Shown here: in pieces, positions 16,298-24,200 of the stretch
How positions within the stretch are numbered: the first letter of the stretch is position 1
How the letters are laid out: the number at the start of each line of letters is the position of its first letter
DNA from: Herpetosiphon aurantiacus DSM 785
Lineage (GTDB): Bacteria; Chloroflexota; Chloroflexia; Chloroflexales; Herpetosiphonaceae
DNA length: 64,000 nt
Assembly (NCBI GenBank): GCA_000018565.1
Contig: CP000875.1
Span: 2,929,199 to 2,993,198, forward strand
Reading direction: 5' to 3'
Program-made: the position numbers and the translations under genes
The notes under the pieces: model-generated
Database searches by the model: none
What the model was told of the DNA's origin: nothing
What the model saw: only the letters and a program-made list of their open reading frames with translations

Positions 16298-16975
16298 ATG
16301 GCCGCGACAATCATCATTATTGAAGATGAAGAACGGATTGCCCATTGGATGCAGTTGTATCTTGAGCAAGCGGGCTTTACAACCTATTTGGCCAGCGACG
16401 GCCTAGCAGGCTTGGCTTTGGTGCAGCAACACCAGCCAAGTTTAGTCGTTTTAGATCTGATGTTGCCCAAATTGGATGGCTTAGCGGTCTTCAAGACGAT
16501 TCGCCAAACTAGCAATACGCCAATTATTATGGTAACTGCGCGTAGCAGTGATGAAGAACGAATCCATGGCTTGGAGCTTGGCGCTGATGATTATGTTGGC
16601 AAGCCCTTCAATGCTCGCGAATTGGTGGCGCGAGTGCGGGCGGTTTTGCGGCGCAGCCAGCCAATTCAAGCTAGCCAAATGTTGAAACGCGGCCCGATCG
16701 AATTGGATTTGGAGCAACATTCATGCACCGTCAATCAGCAACCTGTCGAATTGAGCAAAATTCAATTGGCCTTGCTGGCGACATTTATGCGCCATCCCAA
16801 CCAAATTCTCAGCCGCGAACAGTTGCTTGAAGCCGTATTTGCTGGCGATTATGCTGGCTTTGATCGTTCGCTTGATGCGCATATCGCGCGTTTGCGCCAA
16901 CGGATCGAACATGATCGCACCAATCCACAGTATATTGTGACGGTGTATGGACTTGGCTATAAATTTGTTGATTAG
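16298..16975 (+). CDS. OmpR-family response regulator
   Basis: 225 residues. Receiver domain: acidic pocket IIEDEE at residues 7-12, phospho-acceptor Asp in VVLDLMLP (about residue 52), T in MVTARS and K in VGKPF. The C-terminal winged helix (about 130-225) contains NQILSREQLLEAVF and the recognition helix in SLDAHIARLRQRIE, ending with VYGLGYKFVD. It binds DNA when phosphorylated by its cognate kinase, encoded 10 bases downstream. AAGGAAG precedes the ATG. Targets are unknown; the adjacent secreted-protein gene is a natural candidate. Confidence 0.95.
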   Translation: MAATIIIIEDEERIAHWMQLYLEQAGFTTYLASDGLAGLALVQQHQPSLVVLDLMLPKLDGLAVFKTIRQTSNTPIIMVTARSSDEERIHGLELGADDYVGKPFNARELVARVRAVLRRSQPIQASQMLKRGPIELDLEQHSCTVNQQPVELSKIQLALLATFMRHPNQILSREQLLEAVFAGDYAGFDRSLDAHIARLRQRIEHDRTNPQYIVTVYGLGYKFVD

Positions 16976-16985
16976 GTAGGGTGTT

Positions 16986-18986
16986 ATGGGCAAATCGTTA
17001 CGCTGGAAATTAGGGGCAGCATTTGGCTTGGTGATTAGCGCAACCCTCTTGTTGAGCGGGCTAAGCGCATATTTGCTCACGACTCAACGCTTTGATATTT
17101 TTGTGGGCGACCAAAGCCAATTGCGCACCGAACAGCTTGCGCCATGGCTCGAAGCCAGTCATGCCTATAACGCTGATTGGTCGGCAATATCAACCTTATT
17201 GCGGCAAAGCGAAAATTTGAGCCAAACCCACACCCTGAGCCTAGCCCCAGCCATTTTCAGTATTGACAGCGGACAACTCTGGCAGGATAGCGCCGAGGTC
17301 ATTGGCATTAGTCCTGAGCATTTGCAAGGCGAGGTTGGTAGCGGCGGCAGCATCGAGAGCGTCGCATTAGCGCATAATGTCGATCCTGAGGCGTTGATCG
17401 TGAGCCTTGAGCAAGCCCAACTGCCAATGACCACCATCCCGACGACCATGGCCGTGGTCGGAGCCACGCCAACTGGCGCTGGCATCGACTTACAATCGCA
17501 AATTCGCTATTTTGTTGAATATCAAACCAGCCCCGATTGGCTCAGCCTAATTCAAAAACAACTGAATGCTAGCCCCGCTGAAATTCAACAAAGCTTGCAA
17601 CACCCCCAAGGCTTCGTGGCACTAGCTCAGCGCTATCAAAGCGAGCCACGGCTGCTCGTTCAGGCCATTGTTGAGGCCGAACTGGCACGCCTAAAATCCA
17701 TGTCGAGCATTCCAATCAGCAGCATTTTGAATGAACTCCCGCTGATCGCCCAATCAGCCTGGAGTTTTATCGATCCTCAAGGCCTAGCGCAGCCAAATAA
17801 TAGCCGAATGGGGCTGCTGCATCATGACAGCATGTTGCTGCAATGGGAATTACAAGCGCTCCTGCATGGCGATGAACGGCTGATTATTCTCGATCCAATG
17901 GGCAATGTGAGTTATGACAGCGCTCAGCAACTCAATAACGATCAGCAACTAGACAACGATTTGCGCCAGCATGCCGTGCCACTTTATGATTTAATCAGCA
18001 ACCAACCAATTGGCTCAGCCCTGATTGTGACTGGCACGCACGCGTACACCGAGCATCAAGGGGCATTTTTGCGTAGCACTGGACAGGCCTTGGTGATGAG
18101 CGGTGGTATCGTCGGAATGATCGTTTTGGCCTTAGGGTTTGTCTTGGTTCGCACCATTACCGCGCCAGTTTTGGCATTAATCCAAGCCACTAAGCAAATT
18201 ATCGCCGGCAATTGGCAAACGCAAGTGCCAATCCGGTCGCACGATGAGCTAGGCCAAATGAGCAAGGCCTTCAATCATATGGCCAATTCACTGGCCCAAC
18301 AGCGCATGTTACAAACCCGCCTAATTCACGATTTGACCCATGAATTGCACACTCCACTCAGCGTAATTCAGCTTGAAATGGAAGGCTTGGCCGATCAATT
18401 ACAAAGTGCCGATGAAGCTGCTCGCCATGTTGAGCATGAAATTAAATTGATTGTTAGCTTGCTCGATGATTTGACCTTGCTGCTCAAAACCGAATCACAC
18501 AGCCTAGAATTTAACCAAGAAGCATTAGATGTTGAGCAATTGCTCCACGAAACCCATCAACGTTGGCAACAACCAGCGCTCAATGCAGGCATCCAATTGA
18601 AACTTAGCATCGAGCAACCACTCCCCAAGATCGCTGTTGATCGCACGCGGATTGTGCAGGCCTTGGGTAATTTGCTGAAAAATGCGATTCGCCACACGCC
18701 AGCCAATGGCACGATCAGCATCAGTTGTAGTAGCGATCAGTCATCGATCAACCTAAGCATCCACGATACTGGCGAGGGAATTGCGGCTCATGATTTGCCG
18801 CATATTTTTGAGCGTTTCTATCGGGCCGATGCCTCGCGCAACCGCGATACAGGCGGGCGGGGCTTGGGTTTAGCGATTGTCAAGCAAATTATCGAGGCTC
18901 ATGGCGGCACAATTGAGGTGAGCAGCACACTTGGTCAAGGCAGCAATTTCCAAATATCGTTACCAATTAACCCAAGCCTCGACTGA
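16986..18986 (+). CDS. sensor histidine kinase with repeat-containing ectodomain
   Basis: 666 residues. A transmembrane segment at about 10-32, a large extracytoplasmic domain (33-365), a second segment at about 368-390, HAMP (391-440), HisKA with phospho-acceptor H452 in THELHTPLSV, and an HATPase domain with NLLKNAIRHTP, DTGEGI and GRGLGLAIVKQI. The ectodomain contains two copies of the repeat of the neighbouring secreted protein: residues about 98-144 (EVIGISPEHL, SIESVALAHNVDPEALI) and 185-235 (QLNASPAEIQQSL, FVALAQRYQSEPRLLVQAI). Shared repeats plus operon order suggest that kinase and secreted protein sense the same thing or each other. Its 3' end overlaps the convergent CPBP gene by 20 bases. 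Confidence 0.9.
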   Translation: MGKSLRWKLGAAFGLVISATLLLSGLSAYLLTTQRFDIFVGDQSQLRTEQLAPWLEASHAYNADWSAISTLLRQSENLSQTHTLSLAPAIFSIDSGQLWQDSAEVIGISPEHLQGEVGSGGSIESVALAHNVDPEALIVSLEQAQLPMTTIPTTMAVVGATPTGAGIDLQSQIRYFVEYQTSPDWLSLIQKQLNASPAEIQQSLQHPQGFVALAQRYQSEPRLLVQAIVEAELARLKSMSSIPISSILNELPLIAQSAWSFIDPQGLAQPNNSRMGLLHHDSMLLQWELQALLHGDERLIILDPMGNVSYDSAQQLNNDQQLDNDLRQHAVPLYDLISNQPIGSALIVTGTHAYTEHQGAFLRSTGQALVMSGGIVGMIVLALGFVLVRTITAPVLALIQATKQIIAGNWQTQVPIRSHDELGQMSKAFNHMANSLAQQRMLQTRLIHDLTHELHTPLSVIQLEMEGLADQLQSADEAARHVEHEIKLIVSLLDDLTLLLKTESHSLEFNQEALDVEQLLHETHQRWQQPALNAGIQLKLSIEQPLPKIAVDRTRIVQALGNLLKNAIRHTPANGTISISCSSDQSSINLSIHDTGEGIAAHDLPHIFERFYRADASRNRDTGGRGLGLAIVKQIIEAHGGTIEVSSTLGQGSNFQISLPINPSLD

Positions 18987-19599
18987 AAAAATAGTGGCCC
19001 AAGCCAACCGTAAACATCAAATTGCCATACAACGCATGCTCCAAACACACCAAACGCAACGAGCGGGTTTGGCGATAGGTATCAGCAAATAGCCAACCGC
19101 CAATCAGGGTCAACAGCACAGCGTAGGGATTACGAAAAATAATATGCGCCCAGCCAAACAGCATAGCACTGAGCAGCAGCAGCCAACGCTCATTCAACAA
19201 ATCGCGGTAGCGCTCGAAAAACAAACCACGAAAGACCAATTCTTGAATGTAGACCGAAAAGATCGGGTAGACTAACAGAATCGTGAGCCAAAGCCAAGGC
19301 TGTTGGCGCGGCAAATTGAATAAATTGGCTGGTTGCCAAAACCACACTAACAGCACCGCCAACAGACTGGCCAAGCCAAAACGTTGCAGCAAACGCCAAA
19401 ACTGAGCTTGTTCGAGCGGATTAAACCACCCTTGCCAAAGCCCAATTGGCACTGCTCGCCGCCGCAACCAAAACCACGCCCCAAGCGCCGCCAAACCCAG
19501 TACCCCAAACCACCAACGGGCTGGCACAACAAAGCGCAGCACCAACGGCACGAGGCCAAACAAAACCAGCATTTCAAGCCACAGCCACCAACGCCGCAT
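18967..19599 (-). CDS. CPBP-family intramembrane metalloprotease
   Basis: 210-residue integral membrane protein with about six hydrophobic segments. The family's three motifs can be placed: motif 1 reads QELVFRG (usual EExxxR), motif 2 FGWAH (FxxxH) and motif 3 EHALYGN (HxxxN/D). The family (Rce1/ABI type) cleaves prenylated proteins in eukaryotes and has roles in bacteriocin immunity or signalling in bacteria. The first Glu of motif 1 is Gln here, which could lower or change activity. It is convergent with, and overlaps, the histidine kinase; substrates unknown. Confidence 0.8.
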   Translation of the reverse strand: MRRWWLWLEMLVLFGLVPLVLRFVVPARWWFGVLGLAALGAWFWLRRRAVPIGLWQGWFNPLEQAQFWRLLQRFGLASLLAVLLVWFWQPANLFNLPRQQPWLWLTILLVYPIFSVYIQELVFRGLFFERYRDLLNERWLLLLSAMLFGWAHIIFRNPYAVLLTLIGGWLFADTYRQTRSLRLVCLEHALYGNLMFTVGLGHYFFSRGLG

Positions 19600-19724
19600 A
19601 CAGTCCCATCCTATCCTTTAGCAATTACAAGCAATAAAACATTGATCATGCCTGTTTTACCTACCCAAACCAAGTGCTAAAGTGCTAGCAAATAATGAAC
19701 ATGTATGGCAATAATTAAATACAA

Positions 19725-19752
19725 AATGGTGGATCAAGTTTGATCCACCATT
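19725..19752 (-). terminator. terminator after nadB
   Basis: A 13-bp perfect inverted repeat (AATGGTGGATCAA and its complement) read leftward ends in ATTTTG. It lies 19 bases after the nadB stop codon. Confidence 0.7.
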
Positions 19753-19770
19753 CTCGCTGTAAATAAATAA

Positions 19771-21294
19771 TTAGCCTTGCTTCAAGACCAAGTAGCGTTG
19801 CCAAACCTCGCGGGTTTCAGTGAAATCGCGGCGGGCATGCGCTCCACGGCTTTCCTCGCGCAATAAGGCGGCATAGGTCAACAGGGTTGCGGTTACCAAC
19901 AAATTAGCATCTTCATACTCGCGAACAGTGGCTGGCTCGGCTTGGGCATCACGCCAAGCAACCAACTGCCGCAAGGCCGAACCCAAACCATCGGCTTCGC
20001 GCACAATGCCCACATTGCGCCACATCAGGCGTTGCAAAGCAGCCCGACTAAATGGCGTATCATCGGCTTCGGCGGCCATGGTGATCGCTTGGGTCGTTTG
20101 GGGAAAGGTTGGTGCTTCGATTGGGCCATCAGGAGCTTCAATCACCCGTTTGGCCCAAACCAACACCTCGAGCAAGGAGTTCGAGGCCAAACGGTTGGCT
20201 CCATGCACGCCTGTCATCGAAACTTCGCCAACCGCAAATAAATTGGGCACGCTGGTGCGGCCATGCAAATCGGTGACCACGCCGCCAGTCATGTAGTGAG
20301 CAGCAGGCGCAACCGGAATTGGTTCTTTGGTAATATCCAAGCCATGGCTGCGACAGACTTTGGCAATCGTAGGGAAGCGCAACAGCACCAAATCGGCTGG
20401 CAAGTGCGTCACATCAAGATAGACATGATCAGCATCGGTTGAAACCATTTCGGCGGCAATCCCCCGTGCAACCACATCACGTGGCGCTAATTCAGCATCG
20501 GGGTGCAATTTGAGCATAAAGCGTTCGCCTGCCACATTGCGCAAAAAGCCGCCTTCGCCGCGCACTGCCTCGGAAATCAAAAAGCCAGGTGCGCCAGCCA
20601 ACCGCAAAGCCGTTGGGTGAAATTGGAAGAACTCCATATTTGAGACACCCGCACCAGCGCGATAGGCCAAGGCTACGCCATCGCCAGTGGCGACAGTTGG
20701 GTTGGTTGTAGCTTGGAATAATTGGCCAGCCCCACCAGTTGCTAGCACAATCCGCTTGGCGCGAACCTCGCCGCGCTCGCCAGTCCGCGCATCAAGCGTT
20801 CGCACACCAACCGCTTGGCCGTTTTCTAGCATAATTTCGGTGGCTAAAGTCCAAGCCCGCACATCAACATTGGTATTCGCAACCACGCCTGCCAAGGTTG
20901 TTTCGATCGCTGCGCCTGTTGCATCACCACCAGCGTGCAAAATGCGGCGTTCGGAGTGGGCGGCTTCACGAGTCAGAGCGATTGCACCATCGTGGGTATC
21001 AAACGGCACACCCAAATTGATCAACTCGTGCACCCGCGCTGGGCCTTCTTCGCACAAAACGCGCACGGCTGCTGGATCGCTGATGCCAGCGCCAGCGACC
21101 AAAGTATCTTCAATGTGCAATTCGGGCGAATCGTGCTCACCAATCGCGGCGGCAATTCCACCTTGGGCATAGCGCGTGTTACATTCCTCAACTGCCTCTT
21201 TGGTCACCAACACAATTTTGAGATTATGTTGAGCAGCAAGTTGGGCAGTGTATAAACCAGCGATGCCTGAGCCAACAATAATATAATCGTTCAT
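19771..21294 (-). CDS. nadB: L-aspartate oxidase
   Basis: Flavoenzyme that oxidises L-aspartate to iminoaspartate, first step of de novo NAD synthesis; cytoplasmic. 507 residues. The FAD-binding GSGIAGLYTAQLA lies at residues 8-20, then CNTRYAQGGIAAAIG (the succinate-dehydrogenase-like active-site region), HAGGDATGAAI, LATGGAGQLF, FQFHPTAL, GGVVTDLHGRTSVPNLFAVGE and NRLASNSLLE. The C-terminal helical domain is complete. AAAGGA precedes the ATG. nadD lies upstream on the same strand, 227 bases away across a dispersed repeat; nadA and nadC are not in the window. Confidence 0.96.
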   Translation of the reverse strand: MNDYIIVGSGIAGLYTAQLAAQHNLKIVLVTKEAVEECNTRYAQGGIAAAIGEHDSPELHIEDTLVAGAGISDPAAVRVLCEEGPARVHELINLGVPFDTHDGAIALTREAAHSERRILHAGGDATGAAIETTLAGVVANTNVDVRAWTLATEIMLENGQAVGVRTLDARTGERGEVRAKRIVLATGGAGQLFQATTNPTVATGDGVALAYRAGAGVSNMEFFQFHPTALRLAGAPGFLISEAVRGEGGFLRNVAGERFMLKLHPDAELAPRDVVARGIAAEMVSTDADHVYLDVTHLPADLVLLRFPTIAKVCRSHGLDITKEPIPVAPAAHYMTGGVVTDLHGRTSVPNLFAVGEVSMTGVHGANRLASNSLLEVLVWAKRVIEAPDGPIEAPTFPQTTQAITMAAEADDTPFSRAALQRLMWRNVGIVREADGLGSALRQLVAWRDAQAEPATVREYEDANLLVTATLLTYAALLREESRGAHARRDFTETREVWQRYLVLKQG

Positions 21295-21370
21295 AGAACG
21301 GGTAAATCCTTTCGTGATGAAACACCAGGATATATGTTCTTGATTCTATAGCTGAAAGATTAGGATTCTC

Positions 21371-21440
21371 CACCCTTCCGTCCCGCCTCAAGGCGGGAAA
21401 CGCAGGGGGTCTTCATCCCCCTGCACCCACTAAAGGGCAA
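21371..21440 (+). repeat. dispersed two-hairpin repeat, copy B
   Basis: Between nadB and nadD. First hairpin TCCCGCCT-CA-AGGCGGGA, second hairpin GCAGGGGG-TCTTCAT-CCCCCTGC, both perfect. Same orientation as copies A and D. Confidence 0.8.
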
Positions 21441-21521
21441 CCATCAGAAGCTGATCGAATTCAGATCTATCTTCGGTAAGATTGTAGGCAAGAACATATA
21501 AACCGTAGGTTAAGCGCTACA

Positions 21522-22118
21522 TTAAGCAAGATAGAGCTGTTGCTGGGCAATATAGCTGGCAACAGCATCAGGGACGAGATAGCGCACAGGCAAGCCAGCC
21601 TGCAAGCGACTACGTAATTCAGTCGCCGAAAGATCCATACGTGGGCCTTGAATCCGCACGCTGCGCTTGGCTAGCTCTGGAAATTGATCAAGCAAGGCTG
21701 GCCAATCCAACTCAAAGCCAGGTCGTTCTAAAATGGCAAAATGGGCCAATTGAACTAAATCGTGGGCAGCATGCCAACGCGACAGAGTCGCCAAACTATC
21801 CGAGCCAACAATCAGCCACCACTCAATATGAGGTTGATCCTGGTGCAGCGTTTGGATGGTATCGATGGTGTAAGAAACGCCACTACGCTCAACTTCGATC
21901 GTGGAAACCGAAAAGGCTGGATTATCAGCAATCGCCAGTTTAGTCATGGCCAGGCGCTGGTAGGCCGAGCTAAAGTGTTGTTGCTTCAAGGGCTGTTGAG
22001 CCGTTGGAATAAACACCACCTGACTTAAACCCAAGACCACCCGCGCCTCTTCGGCAATCGCCAAATGCGCAAAATGAATTGGGTCGAAGGTTCCGCCCAA
22101 AATCCCAACCCGTTGCAT
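21522..22118 (-). CDS. nadD: nicotinate-nucleotide adenylyltransferase
   Basis: Transfers AMP from ATP to nicotinate mononucleotide in NAD synthesis. 198 residues. The nucleotidyltransferase motif GILGGTFDPIHFAHL lies at residues 5-19, followed by FIPTAQQPLK, WWLIVGSDSL, and the ISxTxxR-like DLSATELRSRL near residue 167. The frame is open farther upstream, but a good promoter (TTGACA/TATACT) lies inside that extension and AAGGA sits 6 bases before the ATG at 22118, so the short start is preferred. It pairs functionally with nadB downstream. Confidence 0.93.
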   Translation of the reverse strand: MQRVGILGGTFDPIHFAHLAIAEEARVVLGLSQVVFIPTAQQPLKQQHFSSAYQRLAMTKLAIADNPAFSVSTIEVERSGVSYTIDTIQTLHQDQPHIEWWLIVGSDSLATLSRWHAAHDLVQLAHFAILERPGFELDWPALLDQFPELAKRSVRIQGPRMDLSATELRSRLQAGLPVRYLVPDAVASYIAQQQLYLA

Positions 22119-22162
22119 AGCCATTCCTTCTTTAATAGTCAATATGACACCAAGTGCAGAGT

Positions 22163-22190
22163 AGTATAGCGCGATTCTGCTTTTTGTCAA
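22163..22190 (-). promoter_or_regulatory. sigma-70-type promoter of nadD
   Basis: On the minus strand TTGACA (22190-22185) and TATACT (22168-22163) are spaced by 16 bases, about 45 bases upstream of the chosen nadD ATG. Confidence 0.7.
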
Positions 22191-22203
22191 TATCACACTA
22201 ATG

Positions 22204-22259
22204 GAAGGCAAAAATCAGAAGGCAAAAATCAGAAGGCAAAAATCAGAAGGCAAAATTGA
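22204..22259 (+). repeat. four-copy 14-bp tandem repeat
   Basis: Unit GAAGGCAAAAATCA, three perfect copies and a fourth diverged one. A related GGCAAAAGTCAGAAGGCAAAA stretch occurs at 30663-30684. Confidence 0.85.
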
Positions 22260-22350
22260 AGGCACGATAAAATAGGCGAGAGAGATCGGGATAAATTTAA
22301 AAACTAGGGCTATGTTCCTAGATTGAGGTAATTAAAGAGCAAAATCAGGC

Positions 22351-22379
22351 TTGACGCTGGATTTTGAATGTAGTATATA
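22351..22379 (+). promoter_or_regulatory. sigma-70-type promoter of the AT-rich gene
   Basis: TTGACG (22351-22356) and TATATA (22374-22379) with an ideal 17-base spacer, 59 bases before the ATG at 22439. Confidence 0.65.
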
Positions 22380-22438
22380 CAGTAGACATGTGTTAGGCAC
22401 TGGTGCGAAGCGCGGTTTTAGCTTGCTGGAGTACAACT

Positions 22439-23077
22439 ATGACTGATGCAATTGAGCAATTAGCCAGCAAACTCTCAGTTGAGAACACAGAGATCGAGGA
22501 TTTTCTTCAAGAGTTAAGTGTTCGGTTTGATCAATCAGTCACGGCAGAAGAGGTGTTAGGGTTGATCGAACCATTTAAGAAAATTTTCAGTTTCGCTACT
22601 CTTACTCAGCATATAGAACAAAAATTAATAAATAACTATATACATAAAAATAATCACTTAATTAATGAATTCAAAAACAAGAAACTTGATAATATAAATT
22701 TATTTAAATCAAGAATTATTTTATATAATAAGATAACAAATTATTCTAACAAGGATATCTTTGAACTACATATATTCCTTAATAAAAATCGTTATATTAC
22801 TGACTTGCACCTCAAAGATACAATTACTTATCTATCAAAAATGAATATAGTCCAAACCTACACTTTTGAGTATATTCAGCTAGTTGCAAAGTTTCGAAAA
22901 CCAAACTTCCCGTTTAAGAATCCAGATCTATTAATAAACAACATTTTCTATAAAACAGGATTAAAGATTAATATTCAACAACTATTAAGTATAGTAGAAA
23001 ATTACAACACAGCCTTCGAGTTTCTTGATTATTGCTATATATATATATTTATATATTATAAAATTTACATCACGTAA
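22439..23077 (+). CDS. AT-rich unknown protein, N-terminal part (likely frameshifted)
   Basis: 213 residues, not recognised. The first 50 residues are acidic and of normal base composition (MTDAIEQLASKLSVENTEIE). From about residue 52 the DNA becomes very AT-rich and the protein Asn/Lys/Ile/Tyr-rich, unlike every neighbour. The ATG has GGAG 7 bases upstream and a good promoter. The frame ends in a low-complexity TATATA tract (CYIYIFIYYKIYIT), and the frame offset from it is open from 23062 onward without a start codon until 23293. That is the pattern of one gene of roughly 540 codons broken by a single-base change near 23034-23075. Alternatively, this is a short complete gene. Confidence 0.6.
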   Translation: MTDAIEQLASKLSVENTEIEDFLQELSVRFDQSVTAEEVLGLIEPFKKIFSFATLTQHIEQKLINNYIHKNNHLINEFKNKKLDNINLFKSRIILYNKITNYSNKDIFELHIFLNKNRYITDLHLKDTITYLSKMNIVQTYTFEYIQLVAKFRKPNFPFKNPDLLINNIFYKTGLKINIQQLLSIVENYNTAFEFLDYCYIYIFIYYKIYIT

Positions 23078-23292
23078 AAAATATCCCTAAATATTTATTA
23101 CGCATACCAAAGAGATTTGAATCTTTCAAAGCTTCTCTAGATCAATCTAGTAATAATAGATTATCAAATAATTCAAATCCCATAAATAAAAACCTTGAAA
23201 TCATTGAAACCAAAAATACTACTTCGATTTTAGCAAGCTACTTTAATAAGCTCTATGTCAAAAATGATCACTTTTTATTAGATAGAGTAAGT

Positions 23293-24042
23293 ATGTTATG
23301 GAAAGACATTACTTCAAATAAACGAGAATATGCGATTCCATCTCAAGGGATTTTAGTTATTGAAACAGAAAATGATATAGCAGAGTATACGTATCTTAAA
23401 TCTTTAAGGTTCATTCAAGAAGGTTTTTATGCACCTAGTATTAAAATAGAATTATATTTTCATATACCCACAATAAAATATGATACCGTTGAGAATGTTA
23501 TTATTCAAAAAGATAGTTCAATTACAGGTTTCATCGACAAGATTAACAATCAAGGCTATATAACTATGCTCAGATATCTACTTATTGCCACATATCATGC
23601 TCTTGTTGTGCCTGAAACTAGTAAGCCGACGCATGGATCAAGATATTCTTACAGAGGTCAGAGCAGCAACAATTATTATAGTGATTCGCGCAGATCATTG
23701 CCTAGAACAAAAGGGGAATCCAATCGGGTAAGTATTCATAATTGGCATCAAAGTCTATCAAAATCACAGCATATAGTTGTCGCACATAAACGATTTATTG
23801 AGGATGGTTACGATGCACCCCATGATAAATATCTACAAGCCAAAGCAGCAGGGGTTATCCTTGAGTTGGGTTATACATGGGTTCAAGAACACACACGAGG
23901 CGGTATAGATTCACATCCAAATAATAATCAAGCTCTAGTAACAAGATTTGAAACACCAGTATCCGTTACCAGTAATATACGAAAATGCTTACCCTCGGCC
24001 TCAGCTTCATTGCAACAACCCAAACCCAAAAAAAGAAGATAG
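23293..24042 (+). CDS. AT-rich unknown protein, C-terminal part (likely frameshifted)
   Basis: 249 residues from the first ATG, but the same frame is open from 23062 (VKNIPKYLLRIPKRF...), so this is more likely the 3' portion of the gene that starts at 22439. Residues 1-115 are AT-rich in coding sequence; after about residue 120 the composition returns towards normal. The last 100 residues (HKRFIEDGYDAPHD, ILELGYTWVQEHTRGG) end in a basic QPKPKKRR tail. The GYTWVQEHTRGG segment recalls a G-x-T-[FWY]-V-x-x-H-x-R-G motif I remember at the C-terminus of uncharacterised bacterial proteins, but I cannot name a family. No good ribosome site precedes the ATG at 23293. Confidence 0.5.
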   Translation: MLWKDITSNKREYAIPSQGILVIETENDIAEYTYLKSLRFIQEGFYAPSIKIELYFHIPTIKYDTVENVIIQKDSSITGFIDKINNQGYITMLRYLLIATYHALVVPETSKPTHGSRYSYRGQSSNNYYSDSRRSLPRTKGESNRVSIHNWHQSLSKSQHIVVAHKRFIEDGYDAPHDKYLQAKAAGVILELGYTWVQEHTRGGIDSHPNNNQALVTRFETPVSVTSNIRKCLPSASASLQQPKPKKRR

Positions 24043-24094
24043 TAGAGATGTGGATATGGTAATGAATTATCAGTCACTTAGCGACAATGCAATT

Positions 24095-24135
24095 ACCTGC
24101 ATCGCGTGACAACACTCATAGCACACGATGCAGGT
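24095..24135. terminator. long inverted repeat, possible terminator
   Basis: Arms ACCTGCATCGCGTG and CACACGATGCAGGT pair at 13 of 14 positions plus one G-T wobble, with a 13-base loop. It lies between the AT-rich gene and the convergent lyase gene. There is no T-run, so termination is tentative. Confidence 0.5.
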
Positions 24136-24200
24136 AGATTTCGTCTCCGTCCAGCCCAGCTTAACGCATTAGCAAACGCCGCAGGCAGTTCGATCAGGGC

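Larger units (their letters stand above)
22119..22438. other. intergenic region with divergent promoters and a tandem repeat
   Basis: Contains the leftward nadD promoter, a four-copy 14-bp tandem repeat and a rightward promoter for the AT-rich gene, each listed separately. No gene seen. Confidence 0.6.

Noticed and set aside
16481-16720. Opposite-strand open frames inside genes, here under the response regulator and many others across the window.
   Set aside because: They lie fully under well-supported genes, lack ribosome sites and family motifs.
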